DNA of 61,701 bases, from NCBI GenBank assembly GCA_000993595.1, contig LBWJ01000009.1, positions 69,935-131,635 of the forward strand. Direction: 5' to 3'. Below are positions 42,701-51,921 of this stretch, in pieces (positions within the stretch are counted from its first letter, which is position 1; each line of letters starts with the position of its first letter). Under the pieces are notes generated by a model. The model made no database searches. It was given only the letters and a program-made list of their open reading frames with translations, and was not told the origin of the DNA. The stretch comes from Candidatus Peregrinibacteria bacterium GW2011_GWC2_39_14 (GTDB taxonomy: Bacteria > Patescibacteriota > Gracilibacteria > UBA1369 > UBA12463). Made by a program: the position numbers and the translations under genes.

Positions 42701-45700
42701 GTTCAAATTGATCCAACTGAAAACCTTTCAAGCAATGTTTTGGTTTATCATAGTGGAATCAAAATAACTGAAGCTCCACCTATCCCCGGAAGATACACCT
42801 TGGCGCTTCCGGATAAAAGTAAGACTACAAATATTCCGGAAATGCAGGCGGACTTTGCCGCAACCATGGCAGAGCTTGATAAATTTGAAGGCGAAGTCGA
42901 TCCGATGGCAAAAACAATCGAAACAGACTTTGCAATTTATAACTCTGATAATGCAAAAAATGCCGGTGTTACGATTGATAAACGTGCAAGTGTTGCAAAA
43001 GAAGAACTTGATGTCGGCGATATTATGAATTACACAATCACAGTTAAAGCAAAAACCAATGTTTCCAATTTATGGCTTGCTGATCGCCTTAATGGCTTTA
43101 CGGAAATTGATAAAAATTCCATAAAATATAACTCTAAGCCTTGCGATACGACTTTCAAATGCTATGAAACCGGTGATGCCGAAGCTCCTTATATTCTTGG
43201 TGGCGTTAGCATTCCATCCGGCACAACTGTAAAGATTACTTATTCGGCAAAAATCACAACTTTGCCAAAAATAAATATAACTGCGATTAAAAATTCGCCT
43301 GATGTTCCGGTTGCTTCCGATATTCCTGCAATTCTTGCAAATCCTGAAGGAAATACTTCCGGATCTGTTGTTTATTTTTATCCAAATGGAGATCCAAACC
43401 CTGCAACAAATACAACTTCATTCACGCAAATTTCTGCTGGTGGAGAAGAAGCAACGACTGATGCCGGCGAAAAGGCAAAGGATCCTTTTGAAGCTGTAAC
43501 TGACTTGTTTAAAACAACTAAAACCACCCTTCCCGGCTTTAATCTTGCTGATTCTGATAATGAAGATGGCGCAACTGAAATTGCCGGTGGAGGAGATTCA
43601 AACACACTTCCTGAAGGCGTGAAAAAAGAAATGGAAGATTATAATAATCAGCTAATGAGCAATGATTCAGACATGGATGGCACGCCTGATCTTCTTGATG
43701 ATGTAAATAATGCTTACCAAGCCGGTGCCGCGATTGTGGGTGATGCCGGAAAAAAACTTGACGAAGCCGCTAACGCTATTGAAAGCGGAATTGCAGCTCT
43801 TAGATGCTCCGGCGGTTGTATCCCAACGCCAATCAACATAGCATTCCTTGTTCCCGGCATGATAAATGTAATGGGCGTACCCTCAGGCTTTACCGAGGGT
43901 CTTCCTGTTTTTGGAACAGGTTGTCCAAACATCACTCCGATCTGGCCGCCAACCCCATATCAATCGTCAAATGGATTCAGGCTTTATATTTCCCCAACAT
44001 TAACAGCAAAAGTTGGAATGGGATTTTGCACAGGTGGGCCTTACCTTACAGGTCAGTGCTTCACCGTTGCTCCACCAATCCCAAGCGGAGGACTTTGCGA
44101 TACGATCGCAAGCGGCATGTCAAATGCGGTTTCACAAGCTGGATCTGTTGCTCAATCAGGTATAAGCGGAATGACAACCATTGTTTCCGATCCAGCCGGA
44201 GATAGCAGTGGCAAAACAAGCGGATTCAAGTCTAGTCCCGCGTTTAAAGGATATAAAGTTGCAAACATCAGTGGTTCAAAAAACATATCAATACCCGGCT
44301 TCCCTGCCGTCATTGCAAAATGGCTCGATCGACAAATTGAAGAGGCTGTTAACAAGCTAGGAGATGGCCCGGATATTTACTTTATTTATCCGAAATGGAG
44401 CTCTATAACAGGATCTGTTCAGCCTCAAAAAACTAATTTCACAGGAATAAAACAGCTTTTAACATACATAAATAGTATTCCTATTATTCAGATTGAAGGA
44501 AGAGATGTTATGCTTCGCGTTCCAACTCTCACTAAAAAAGAAGTTGATAAAGCTGTTAATGATTACAAAGCGTTTAAAAGAGATTTGGACAATGAAATCG
44601 AAAGAGTAAAAAGTAAAATCAAATGTAAATATGACGCTAAAAAGGGTGGATATTACGCACCGGAGCCATATGAACAGCTTTGTTCAAAATTAACGATTAA
44701 TGCGGCCGGACTTTCCAGATCCATTGAGAAAAATATTGACGCGCTTGAACAATGGAAAATGTTCCCTAAGAAAGTTATTGAATTTAGAAACTTTGAAGCA
44801 AAATATGCAAGACAAATCATAAATTATTTAACTGTCATAACCGACTATGTTGGCGGTTATATGCAAAGACAGCAACACCGCATTGAAGCATGGATGGAAG
44901 CCATAAAAAAGATTAAAAAAATACTTGAAAACTGGCAACTGCTTCTTGATATTATGGTTGATTATCAAACTTCTTGTGACTCCTGTAAGTCAGACAGATT
45001 TTCACTTCTTGAAATTTTGTTGAAAATTTTTGCGGCAATTCCCGATCCTCCGGTTGTGCAATTCCCAAAAATTCCCGACATAGTTCTTGATGTTTCACAA
45101 ATACAAGCCGGAATAAAAATCATATGGCCGGACCTTATCTTTATGCCTGAAAAGCTCGTTATTCCGCCTTTACCAAGGCTTAAGTTCCCTGATATCGTTC
45201 CCGGCATTGAAATAGAATTATTCGAATTGCCTGTAATTCCCGCACCTCCACCGCTGCCGGATCTGCCTAACTTGCCGCCTCTTCCTTTGATTAAACTGCC
45301 GGATCTTCCACCTGCTCCAATTATTCCGGACCTACCTTCTGCGATAAAAAAATCGAGCGATATACTCAAGAAGTTAATGAAAATATTATGCCTCCTTAAA
45401 AAAGGATTTACCCCTGTTCCTGAAACAAGCTTAAAAACTGAAATTGAAAATATCACGCAAAGATCATTAAATCCACCTCTTTCGATCGACATATCAATGC
45501 CAATCCAAACGCCTGCAATATCTTATTCAATGATTGATAGAATCACCGTTGAAGTAAAAATTAATGCACAAGTTAAAACTGAAAAAATTTACGATTCTGC
45601 AAAAAAACTTGCTGACACTATGAATGAATATACTCACGCAATCGTAAAAGTCGTTAATTCAAGCATAATGAATGTAAGAAATGCTGTTGATAAAGCCACT

Positions 45701-48700
45701 CAACCAAACATTAATGTTCCAAACGTTCAACTCAATAAAAAACTTGGCACGTTTAAAGAAAACAATAATCCATATATAAATCTTGTTGCAACGCAAACGT
45801 TTATAAATCCAAAAGACATTCCAAATGCTATTAATTTCAAAAATGTTTCCGGAGATTCTTATATCGAAAACCTCAAATCTTCTTTGATCGCTTACACTAA
45901 ATCGAGTAAAAATCTTGCCTATGATGCTCCACATATAAGCAGATTCTTGGCTTCTGCGGGCGGAATACCAATCCCCGATTCAATTGCGAAAATGCAGGAA
46001 GAAGCCAGTAAAACCGCTACACCAAGAGGAATATTCATTTACAATAAAGAACAAAATGTTAACGAAAAACTCGTTAACTACATAGAAGACATTAGAAATA
46101 ACAGCCAAATAATTTACCTTGATGCTGATAATGATGGTGATGAAGATGTAATTTTATCTTTTAATGGCGATATTTATTTAAAAGAAAATTATAAGATCGC
46201 ACACGAATCCGATAAACATTTCACAGGGTTTGATGATGATGAAATTGACGATCTTTTGCCTAATGCATCCTCTGTTAATGCATTTGCCGCTGATTATAAA
46301 AATAAAAGCGCGACGTTTACATGGATGCCATCCGGTCAAAAAAACCTTGCAGGCTATGAAATAACATATCGTGGAACAGATGGTGTTCATAAAGTTAGAC
46401 TTGCTCTTGGCGAACCAAAAGAAAACGAAGAAAAGCTAGTTGCCGGCACAAGCCCAACATATAGCTTGACTCTTGAAAATGGCGTTTATTACGCACAAAT
46501 CGCGTCATTTGATACTGACAATAATTATTCAACGATTTCCGGAGCAAACCTTCTTGCCCCACAAATATGCTCAGACACTTCTGCTCCGATGCCAAATGCC
46601 GGACCAAGCAAGATCCGAACTCCTGTTCTTAAAGCTGTTCGAATTGACGCGAGCGGATCCATTGATCAAGGTGGCGAAGTAACAAGCTATTTCATAGATA
46701 CAAATCTTGAGAAAGACGATAACGGCGACTCGGACCCAACGAATGATAAAAATATGAATAATGGCTCAAATCCAATATTTATGATGGGGCCTTATGAAGA
46801 CCTTGGATTCCAAAATATAAAAGTTTATGCAGTTGATCAGTCCGGAAATATGGCCGGTCAAGATATTGAAATTGAAGTTTATTCTCCTGACGTTGAATTG
46901 ACTGCTATCTCTTACGAAAGTAAAAATGCTTATGGAAAAACGGTTCCTCCGGAAAGTGAAATGCCAATAACTCTTGTTCGTGATAGAAATGGAAAAGTTG
47001 ACACTCTTGGCGAGTACATAACGAATTCCAAGGGTGAATTTAAAGCCGAACCTTTAAGCACTGAAGGAAAAATCGTTATTAAAAATTCAAAAGGCGAGAT
47101 CGTCGCCGAGTATGATGAAGCAACCGGAAAATTGACTCCAACAAAAGAAGGATATTATCTTGATATCACTCCAAGCACCGGCGGAATGCCTCCGATGATA
47201 AATTTGAGAGATAAAGACTCTAATATTTTGATTAGTATTTTTTATATTGCTGATGCCAATACTGACACAAAGCTTGATTCTTTGGACATTGAATATACAC
47301 AGGAGGATGTAAAAGATATGGTTGGCGTTCATTCAAAAGATATCAATCTTGAAGACGAATTTGTATTTAGAAAAATTGCCGGCGATGACCCAACTTGGTT
47401 TGGTTCGACCGAAATTATTTATAAAAACAACAACAAAAGAATCGCCTTGATTGATACCCTTGGAAATGTTTATATTCTTGATTCAAGGGCGGGAATGAGG
47501 CTTAAGAGCGTGAATCCAAGCGACCCTTATGTGCTTGAAATTTTGTTTGATGGCAAAGTTATTGGTGAAGTTTTTGTATCAATAAAACTTCCTGCGCCAC
47601 TCAATCTTGTTTCAAAAGATATGTTTGCGAAAAACTTTGGCACAAATGAAATTGTAAAAAATCCGGGAAGTAAAAATACACCTTCGTTCAAAGATATTCC
47701 TCTTGATAGCAAATATTCAAATGCTGTTGAGACGCTTAAAAAGCGCGGAATCATCCAGGGATATACCGATAAAACCGGAGAATATTTTAGACCTGAACAA
47801 AATATAACAAGAGCTGAATTTACTAAAATGATTCTACGAATGCTTTGTATTTTCCCCGGAAAAGAAGCAAAGAGTGCCCCTGCGGTATTCAACGATATTC
47901 CATTCACAAAATCTTTACCTTGGTATTTTGATTACACAAAAGAAGCGTTCTTGCGAGAACTTATATTTGGATATCTTGGAGAACAAGACGCAAATGGAAT
48001 GAATCCGTTTAAGCCTCAAGCAAATATATCGCTTGCAGAAGCTGTAAAAATTGTCATTGAAGCGCTTTATATGCAAAAGATTATTGATTTTGAAAGACCT
48101 GGATTGCAAGCGCCTTGGTATAAACCATATATATTTATGGGACAGGATTTAACGCCGTTCTTGAAAAGCGTTAATGATGTTAATGAAAGCTTTATTATAA
48201 CAACGGGCCAAGCAAGAGACCCTGAAAAACTTCTTACAAGAGGCGAATTCGCGGAAATTGCGAATAGAGTTATCAATGTTTATGACTGTTCAAATCTTGA
48301 TTCTGATAAAGATGGTATGACTGATATTTGGGAAGCTGATCACGCTTTGAATAATCTTATGAATGACGCGGACGATGATCCGGATAAAGATGGACTGAAA
48401 AATATTCAGGAATATCAGAACCAAACAGACCCATTAAATCCGGACACGGATGGCGATGGACTTAAAGACGGTGAAGAAATATTTACTTATAAAACTTCGC
48501 CAATCAATCCTGATACTGACGGCGACATGCTTACAGATGGCGAGGAAGTTCTTAAATATATGACAAACCCATTGAATCCAGACACTGATTTTGGCGGCGT
48601 TCCGGATGGAGTTGAAGTTAAACGAGGCACTGATCCTCTCGATCCTCTTGATGATTTTGGAAAATCAGATAGTAGATTGCCGCCTGGAGTTTATGGAATT

Positions 48701-48856
48701 TTGGCTGACTGCAATGCTTGTCCATGCCCTGCAACGATCGAACATACTGCACAACTTTTACCCGGCGATATCATCTATGCGACGATTACGAATAAAAAAC
48801 ATGACAAAATATTTAGCAAGAGTAATGAAATAATTGTTAACCCACAGGCCTTATGA
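36707..48856 (+). CDS. Giant multidomain SLH-anchored surface protein, 4049 aa
   Basis: The start at 36707 gives a signal peptide at residues 1-36 (LISAFIVVSLVLTQVI). Residues about 50-230 resemble a caspase-fold (gingipain C25-like) domain (GIVLIGNIPLPEV; VWHGVIPGTPDEIATYLDK), with no clear catalytic pair. About 590-655 is PDZ-like (EGDVLLSIDGKKL). About 1205-1718 are five Ig-like (Big_1 type) repeats. About 1852-1985 are three FG-GAP/VCBS calcium repeats (DINNDGQTDF). About 2085-2195 is DUF11-like. About 2612-2765 is coiled coil, 2782-2880 Pro-rich (PDLPNLPPLP), 3192-3280 FN3-like and 3295-3395 PKD-like. SLH modules are at about 3658-3862, and thrombospondin type 3 calcium repeats (DTDGDGLKDGEE) at 3865-3985. 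It is likely a wall-bound adhesion or predation-type protein. Its stop overlaps the next ATG by four bases. Confidence 0.93.
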   Translation: MHTKIKTLLTLNRLISAFIVVSLVLTQVIEIQTVSAFNLYPRVDAEESFMAPKNIEHSDMVAVLVSKDIYDNGDDFEGLNEKYDGLKNNTVKYRVERYAEDIAKVLPKTKVKIIIVENNTDAPRKIYEVLDKLYFEGEEVKNTVAQLRGIVLIGNIPLPEVEKAGKKFTTIFPYTDFDERAYVYDYTKNAFVSNPSSLDPTADVWHGVIPGTPDEIATYLDKNHLYHTGNKDFTDFEQKIFYADLNRENETMTRAMYKNYEEYTNSLEKMAYYRYTKEWLIDLMKKFNESIAADVEMDTADQEVPAASAGQKIKSNGKLQSIAELTKSSNDNLKKALTQGTDISIPDIFTKFLVEKYAFPYYKLFEKHLSEVNDFVAGSGRWNESSVDTAISLISKKDLDSREFLKQINNSVEKKVDEIVEKLQKPIPLIRYVEVSGYTNLQHDATGNIVKREAQMNLGFKNSEMSKSSKAEACLFPYFNDSKNLVFLSNGLDHYMKDDGWKSYINGVSYENLNSAEQCSLWRGNVSNDDSKAAKMLRTGNLSTLNTYEYPKESLADPKKPPTPRKSPSIGVNAKVIDKASLNALGISGGYEYGFLVAPDLKTGVPAVYAEAANDVSKILAEGDVLLSIDGKKLTQSYDVAEAMKPHHPDIYKVTFGSNGLPDKAYDTAEVEFWQKSSGKITKANIGIIDANSGNDYARKPWEVYENRPWSADCYAVNMTTPEKCFPSFATIPVYDEAGAYATKNESKDYLKSQSSYRACYDFNIYESPANSNADVSARHIGMAQYLYEAKLRDDTSLYAYVPGVGEDPWLCGGVTYRSNSYIKNSGKYGPAKAGEVPKAPTQDPKYLPLTWDNKFTLFDLLKIYASSQNLAPIGFDGFKSKFLETAKTEIISISMKADGGFESKFIKPDVFVLLEPHFYPDDQNPKTISSIIRHKNPTNEMLGMQLKSKSAEALPIDDPRYVTFKNKLDNKETTLLYPNAFVATTYDNLLIQLKSTESDLAKLSGENYDGVLTSILQNGVEAYSKDNGRLLGTFDIVDENKAKDAVAWKNMNIDEKHAYMIQTSSNPEKPYEVMYLNAKGGNDFIDINFNGNAPKKDSDDEYNELISQVKLDAEDKKIEGEQAAAEALSAAIPNAKDALTKDAANKYTKPYKYNGQDAVIIFKWVPAVMQWVKDLQKQAGQTLSFANGPSDSDGSDNSSKDSASLKITPDRNVLGADGGDSISVKVEAMNSSGKISSKDNETAVTLKINPESGLETSINGEGSAPLFEGYATFNITSGTKVEDFTLSAVGKTPNGRALSSNAIQMSVVKKKISIVTPEELVKADNKTPFTIKVNVYGENGNIDEKDSSTIALKVSDESKGFVKISKDKVKTKSGVAEFTASPTNKSGMIEFTASVDGGGAPDVTSEFSTLPEDPTKLELVASPSILKAGGGKTKVIAALYDSSGNMATGESSSFKFEINGPGNIIGAKETVSFSGQSEVEIESTAETGEINLSVEAKYGETALNSTVKIQSRNDLIISTETSSPEILANGKAKTIVMVYAKDSSGKIINNYYGPITFAPDDSSFGNVTENTSTEIQNGMASSEFMASKKAGTVKIGTSVPGFDPVITEIKTLPLAPHSVIVTSDKNSLISDGVSTATLKVNLLDENKNVINDGKYAVQLKLTNDTKNYGKFAGSGAINQATVNYENGAGQIDIASTLISGSMHIIASSGSLEKSAVEIFSAKRFFATDLDSKFLGSLYATVLGDNFGDLTGQNSLAKKMLVNGKTQAVMTSLSADWIPQNGYGFTGQNKYAMLLAGGNIVGEATLPYISEYALVLGDPTIRLSPNQISQTGYTKDLGQQIYAGSDKIQSIIPIDYNSDKKNDLFVAYESGKIRLLENVGGNEKFKNRGIILDVVNGINYATASDINNDGQTDFVVATKRGCKKEDVCVDLYKNNNGYFTRENFPIKTSKRVNMIVAEDFNKDGFKDLAVSDSVGTVRIFYNNNGNIASVGQKLGNLGVQIDPTENLSSNVLVYHSGIKITEAPPIPGRYTLALPDKSKTTNIPEMQADFAATMAELDKFEGEVDPMAKTIETDFAIYNSDNAKNAGVTIDKRASVAKEELDVGDIMNYTITVKAKTNVSNLWLADRLNGFTEIDKNSIKYNSKPCDTTFKCYETGDAEAPYILGGVSIPSGTTVKITYSAKITTLPKINITAIKNSPDVPVASDIPAILANPEGNTSGSVVYFYPNGDPNPATNTTSFTQISAGGEEATTDAGEKAKDPFEAVTDLFKTTKTTLPGFNLADSDNEDGATEIAGGGDSNTLPEGVKKEMEDYNNQLMSNDSDMDGTPDLLDDVNNAYQAGAAIVGDAGKKLDEAANAIESGIAALRCSGGCIPTPINIAFLVPGMINVMGVPSGFTEGLPVFGTGCPNITPIWPPTPYQSSNGFRLYISPTLTAKVGMGFCTGGPYLTGQCFTVAPPIPSGGLCDTIASGMSNAVSQAGSVAQSGISGMTTIVSDPAGDSSGKTSGFKSSPAFKGYKVANISGSKNISIPGFPAVIAKWLDRQIEEAVNKLGDGPDIYFIYPKWSSITGSVQPQKTNFTGIKQLLTYINSIPIIQIEGRDVMLRVPTLTKKEVDKAVNDYKAFKRDLDNEIERVKSKIKCKYDAKKGGYYAPEPYEQLCSKLTINAAGLSRSIEKNIDALEQWKMFPKKVIEFRNFEAKYARQIINYLTVITDYVGGYMQRQQHRIEAWMEAIKKIKKILENWQLLLDIMVDYQTSCDSCKSDRFSLLEILLKIFAAIPDPPVVQFPKIPDIVLDVSQIQAGIKIIWPDLIFMPEKLVIPPLPRLKFPDIVPGIEIELFELPVIPAPPPLPDLPNLPPLPLIKLPDLPPAPIIPDLPSAIKKSSDILKKLMKILCLLKKGFTPVPETSLKTEIENITQRSLNPPLSIDISMPIQTPAISYSMIDRITVEVKINAQVKTEKIYDSAKKLADTMNEYTHAIVKVVNSSIMNVRNAVDKATQPNINVPNVQLNKKLGTFKENNNPYINLVATQTFINPKDIPNAINFKNVSGDSYIENLKSSLIAYTKSSKNLAYDAPHISRFLASAGGIPIPDSIAKMQEEASKTATPRGIFIYNKEQNVNEKLVNYIEDIRNNSQIIYLDADNDGDEDVILSFNGDIYLKENYKIAHESDKHFTGFDDDEIDDLLPNASSVNAFAADYKNKSATFTWMPSGQKNLAGYEITYRGTDGVHKVRLALGEPKENEEKLVAGTSPTYSLTLENGVYYAQIASFDTDNNYSTISGANLLAPQICSDTSAPMPNAGPSKIRTPVLKAVRIDASGSIDQGGEVTSYFIDTNLEKDDNGDSDPTNDKNMNNGSNPIFMMGPYEDLGFQNIKVYAVDQSGNMAGQDIEIEVYSPDVELTAISYESKNAYGKTVPPESEMPITLVRDRNGKVDTLGEYITNSKGEFKAEPLSTEGKIVIKNSKGEIVAEYDEATGKLTPTKEGYYLDITPSTGGMPPMINLRDKDSNILISIFYIADANTDTKLDSLDIEYTQEDVKDMVGVHSKDINLEDEFVFRKIAGDDPTWFGSTEIIYKNNNKRIALIDTLGNVYILDSRAGMRLKSVNPSDPYVLEILFDGKVIGEVFVSIKLPAPLNLVSKDMFAKNFGTNEIVKNPGSKNTPSFKDIPLDSKYSNAVETLKKRGIIQGYTDKTGEYFRPEQNITRAEFTKMILRMLCIFPGKEAKSAPAVFNDIPFTKSLPWYFDYTKEAFLRELIFGYLGEQDANGMNPFKPQANISLAEAVKIVIEALYMQKIIDFERPGLQAPWYKPYIFMGQDLTPFLKSVNDVNESFIITTGQARDPEKLLTRGEFAEIANRVINVYDCSNLDSDKDGMTDIWEADHALNNLMNDADDDPDKDGLKNIQEYQNQTDPLNPDTDGDGLKDGEEIFTYKTSPINPDTDGDMLTDGEEVLKYMTNPLNPDTDFGGVPDGVEVKRGTDPLDPLDDFGKSDSRLPPGVYGILADCNACPCPATIEHTAQLLPGDIIYATITNKKHDKIFSKSNEIIVNPQAL

Positions 48857-49446
48857 AAAAAATATTAATAACAACCCTAGCAGTCCTAATCCTCTCCCTA
48901 TTTGGGCTTAATTATGCGATGAATTTGGCGTTTGCGCAGGAGGCGGCAGCGCAAGACCCTGCCGTAACCGACACCTGTTTAACGAGTATGAAAAAATATT
49001 TTGACGGCGAAGACGGCATAAGCGGTGCAAATAAAGAATTCCGCACAGACATTGAAAACCATTTCAAGAATAAATCTTCAACCAGTTCCCTTTTGGGCGC
49101 AGGGGTCCAGCGTTACGAAAGATACAAACTGGATGCCGCGGCAGAATTTAATAAAGTGGCTTTCGCTAAACTTAGTAATGCGCAAAATAGTGCTTTTCAA
49201 GAATCTGAATATTCAGGATACAACCAATGCTATTACGAAATGCAAAAACAGATTCAAGATGCCAAAAAAATCGTTATGAATGACATAAAAATAACAACGT
49301 ATAAGAAAAAACAAACGATTCTAATCGAAAAATACGATTCAATTTCGGAAAAAATGCGAAAACTTAACATATCGCTTGCTGAACTGAACGCCTTTTTCGC
49401 AACTATGAGAGACAAGATCCCGGGATTTATAAAAGATTGCTTATAA
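48853..49446 (+). CDS. Small exported Cys-containing protein, 197 aa
   Basis: Signal peptide at residues 1-28 (LITTLAVLILSLFGL, ending AFAQE). The mature part is helical with Cys residues (DTCLTSMKKYF; YNQCYYEMQKQ; final DCL) and a long charged helix. ATGA overlap with the giant gene means translational coupling. The first 20 bases of the gene are nearly identical to those of the gene at 50155 (MKKILIT), suggesting related signal peptides. No family recognised; a secreted partner of the giant protein is the simplest inference. Confidence 0.8.
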   Translation: MKKILITTLAVLILSLFGLNYAMNLAFAQEAAAQDPAVTDTCLTSMKKYFDGEDGISGANKEFRTDIENHFKNKSSTSSLLGAGVQRYERYKLDAAAEFNKVAFAKLSNAQNSAFQESEYSGYNQCYYEMQKQIQDAKKIVMNDIKITTYKKKQTILIEKYDSISEKMRKLNISLAELNAFFATMRDKIPGFIKDCL

Positions 49447-49451
49447 AACTT

Positions 49452-50129
49452 ATGAATAAAAAATACAAAATCATTATTGCCGGACTGATCATAACGGGAG
49501 CCATTGCCCTGATAATGTTTTTTGTTCCAAATAAGGCTCAAACTTCAGGCAATGAACCGCCTATTGATCCTTTGACTGCGCTTGATGCCGCTGATCAAAA
49601 AAGCTTTGATAGCTTAAAAGAGGTTTATCACGAATCTATGAATGAACTCTTTAATGAAGCCTTTAGCAGAATAACTGCCGGGAATGCTTTAACTAAAGCT
49701 CCTGATGAAACCGATACAAAAGATGAGGCATGCTTGCCTACAAAAGAACCTCTTAACGTAAGCACGTATTGCGTGGCAGTTCGAGGCGCAAAACTTTATA
49801 TGAATTATGGAGACAGGCTTGATTATATAAAAAGCAGTATAAACATAGGAATCTTTAATAATACAAACGTTGTTGGCCAAGGTGCCGTCGTCGCTGATCT
49901 GGAAATTAAAGGTAAAGCCGTTGAAAAAGAAATCGCAGATGCTAAAAAAGCGCTCGACGTAACCGTAAACGCATATAAAGAGTTTCAATATGCTTATCCA
50001 ATGCACAAGGCTTATGAAAAAACATTTAAATTACTTGTTAAATATAGGGATTTACTTGGCGAAATAAGAGGTCAAGTTGAATTCTTCCCGTCAAAATTTA
50101 TTGATGCCACAACCTCAAAGTGCGAATAA
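49452..50129 (+). CDS. Small exported or membrane-anchored protein, 225 aa
   Basis: The start at 49452 gives MNKKYKIIIAGLIITG, a signal peptide or anchor to about residue 27 (ALIMFFVPN). The mature part is helical (SFDSLKEVYHESMNELFNEA) with Cys residues in ACLPTKEPLNVSTYC and at the end (SKCE). It has a strand-rich patch in the middle (NTNVVGQGAVVADLEIKG). It lies five bases after the previous gene and 25 before the next. No family recognised. Confidence 0.78.
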   Translation: MNKKYKIIIAGLIITGAIALIMFFVPNKAQTSGNEPPIDPLTALDAADQKSFDSLKEVYHESMNELFNEAFSRITAGNALTKAPDETDTKDEACLPTKEPLNVSTYCVAVRGAKLYMNYGDRLDYIKSSINIGIFNNTNVVGQGAVVADLEIKGKAVEKEIADAKKALDVTVNAYKEFQYAYPMHKAYEKTFKLLVKYRDLLGEIRGQVEFFPSKFIDATTSKCE

Positions 50130-50154
50130 CACGCCGCGCCATAGGCGACACCTT

Positions 50155-51921
50155 ATGAAAAAAATATTAATAACATCACTGGTAATCTTGCTTCTCGGAA
50201 CAACACTGAGCACTCCGGCATTTGCGGAAGATTCTTCAAGCTTGCCTCTTAGCAATAAAAAATTATTTACAAAAATGCTTAGTGCCGCAGGAATAGATAA
50301 TCCTGAATACGAATTTAAACTATCTGATATTTTTGGAAGTGATGAAAAATCCTATGGTCAAAACCTATATCTCGCTTTGTACCAAAAAGTTGCGGTTGAG
50401 CCTGAACAATCAGCCTTGGATAAAGTTGCACAGATGAAGGGATTAAGCGCAGAAGAAGCACAGTCCGTTCTTAATGGCACGATTGGACCGCTCATCCAAG
50501 CTCACCCAAAAGTTTCACAAGATCAAGCCTTGGAATGGGCCAAGCAAATGAGACAGCTCTATCAAGATAGCGTTGATACTGCCAGCTTTAGCGCCGAAGC
50601 TGAAGCTGAAGTCATGCCAACTGAAATATTCGCTAATAACGACACTTCTGATTCGGGATTCGACCTTGTTGCGGATCTTAATGACATTGAAAAAATCCTG
50701 TTTATTGACGTTGCCGCTGTTGACGTTATGCAAACTTATTCAGGTGGACAGCCTTCAAAGGACACAAAGAAGCCGCAAGATATAGCTCCCGGACCAGAAC
50801 CTTCGCTTGCAAACCCGCAGGATGAACAAATTTCATCGCCTTTAACTTCGAGTGGCGATAAAAACGCTATTCCTAAAAAAAGTACGCCAAAATCCAAGAT
50901 TGGACCAAAGCCATTTGGCACGCTATATGCCCCTGAAGCCGATAAAAATGCCCCGGAGACGGAGTCGGTTCCCGCAGACCAAGTCGCTATAGATAATGCC
51001 TGTCCAAGCGATCCAACTCTTGATGCAAGCATTGAAGAATATGACCAAACCCATGAAGCTTCAGAACCAACACTCTCTTCCGGTAATAAAACTAATTCGA
51101 ATAGCTCCACCGGTTCAAAAAACAACAACGGAAATTCCGGCGACAACAATGACTCAAATGCAGGCAACTCGAATGCAAATGACTCTTCCGGTTCCGGCTC
51201 TGAAAATATATTTGACGTAAAAGATATAGATCCGCTTCCGGCTAAAATTGAGATGGCTCCGGCAGGTAAGCATCAAACAACCAACCTTTGTCCCGATGGC
51301 GCACTCTTCTGCGTAAAAATTTCCACACACTCTGCAAAATATGGCACTTACACTCCTTCTGATCCTTGCATCGCATGCCACGTTGAAAAGATGAACGAAG
51401 CCATGAAAAAGCTTGTTTCTCGCAATCTTATGCCTAAAAAAATGACCGGAAATCTCATGGAAGTCGCAAAATGTAAAAAAGGATTCAAGTTAAGCAATCT
51501 TCTTAACATCAATCTTATTACGGTCCCAATGCCTATCAAAACGCCTGAAGGCAAAGAAGACTCCTTTGGCAAAAATATTATGGATGAAATTAAGCATTTT
51601 ATTAATACCTCCACGCTTTTCAAAACCGGCGAAGACTTTAACAAGGCTGCTGAGATCACCGATTCATGGAAATCCTCTGCCACAACGCAAGAAGACGCGT
51701 TTGCCCAAATCCAGCAAATGATCCAAGCAAATAAAAATCAAGCTGAAGTAAATCTTAAAGTTAAAGAAGCGGAGCTGGATAGTTATTCACAAGGCTCGTT
51801 CTTCCAGCAATTAATGCGTCAACTGGAACAAATGAATATATTTTTTGAAAGCTTTAAAACCACTATCGAAGAAACTAATAAAGTTTGTACGAAAATAATT
51901 GGAAAACCTTATGTACCATAA
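50155..51921 (+). CDS. Exported protein with Ser/Asn/Gly-rich linker, 588 aa
   Basis: The start at 50155 gives the signal peptide MKKILITSLVILLLGTTLST (cleavage near AFAED); the frame is open upstream but encodes the end of the previous gene region. Residues 25-220 are helical, 225-390 are disordered and end in a Ser/Asn/Gly tract (NSSTGSKNNNGNSGDNNDSN). The C-terminal ~200 residues contain DPCIACHVEKMNEAM and several more Cys, then a coiled coil (KNQAEVNLKVKEAELDSY). The C-x2-C could bind metal or form a disulfide; there is no C-x2-C-H heme site. Function unknown. Confidence 0.8.
   Translation: MKKILITSLVILLLGTTLSTPAFAEDSSSLPLSNKKLFTKMLSAAGIDNPEYEFKLSDIFGSDEKSYGQNLYLALYQKVAVEPEQSALDKVAQMKGLSAEEAQSVLNGTIGPLIQAHPKVSQDQALEWAKQMRQLYQDSVDTASFSAEAEAEVMPTEIFANNDTSDSGFDLVADLNDIEKILFIDVAAVDVMQTYSGGQPSKDTKKPQDIAPGPEPSLANPQDEQISSPLTSSGDKNAIPKKSTPKSKIGPKPFGTLYAPEADKNAPETESVPADQVAIDNACPSDPTLDASIEEYDQTHEASEPTLSSGNKTNSNSSTGSKNNNGNSGDNNDSNAGNSNANDSSGSGSENIFDVKDIDPLPAKIEMAPAGKHQTTNLCPDGALFCVKISTHSAKYGTYTPSDPCIACHVEKMNEAMKKLVSRNLMPKKMTGNLMEVAKCKKGFKLSNLLNINLITVPMPIKTPEGKEDSFGKNIMDEIKHFINTSTLFKTGEDFNKAAEITDSWKSSATTQEDAFAQIQQMIQANKNQAEVNLKVKEAELDSYSQGSFFQQLMRQLEQMNIFFESFKTTIEETNKVCTKIIGKPYVP

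Noticed and set aside
44965..45492. Gly/Ser-rich minus-strand frame of 175 codons
   Set aside because: It is antisense to the Pro-rich part of the giant surface protein and has no initiation signals.
49437..49451. Upstream TTG start for the 225-residue exported protein
   Set aside because: It would overlap the previous gene and add hydrophobic residues before a normal signal peptide starting at the ATG 49452.
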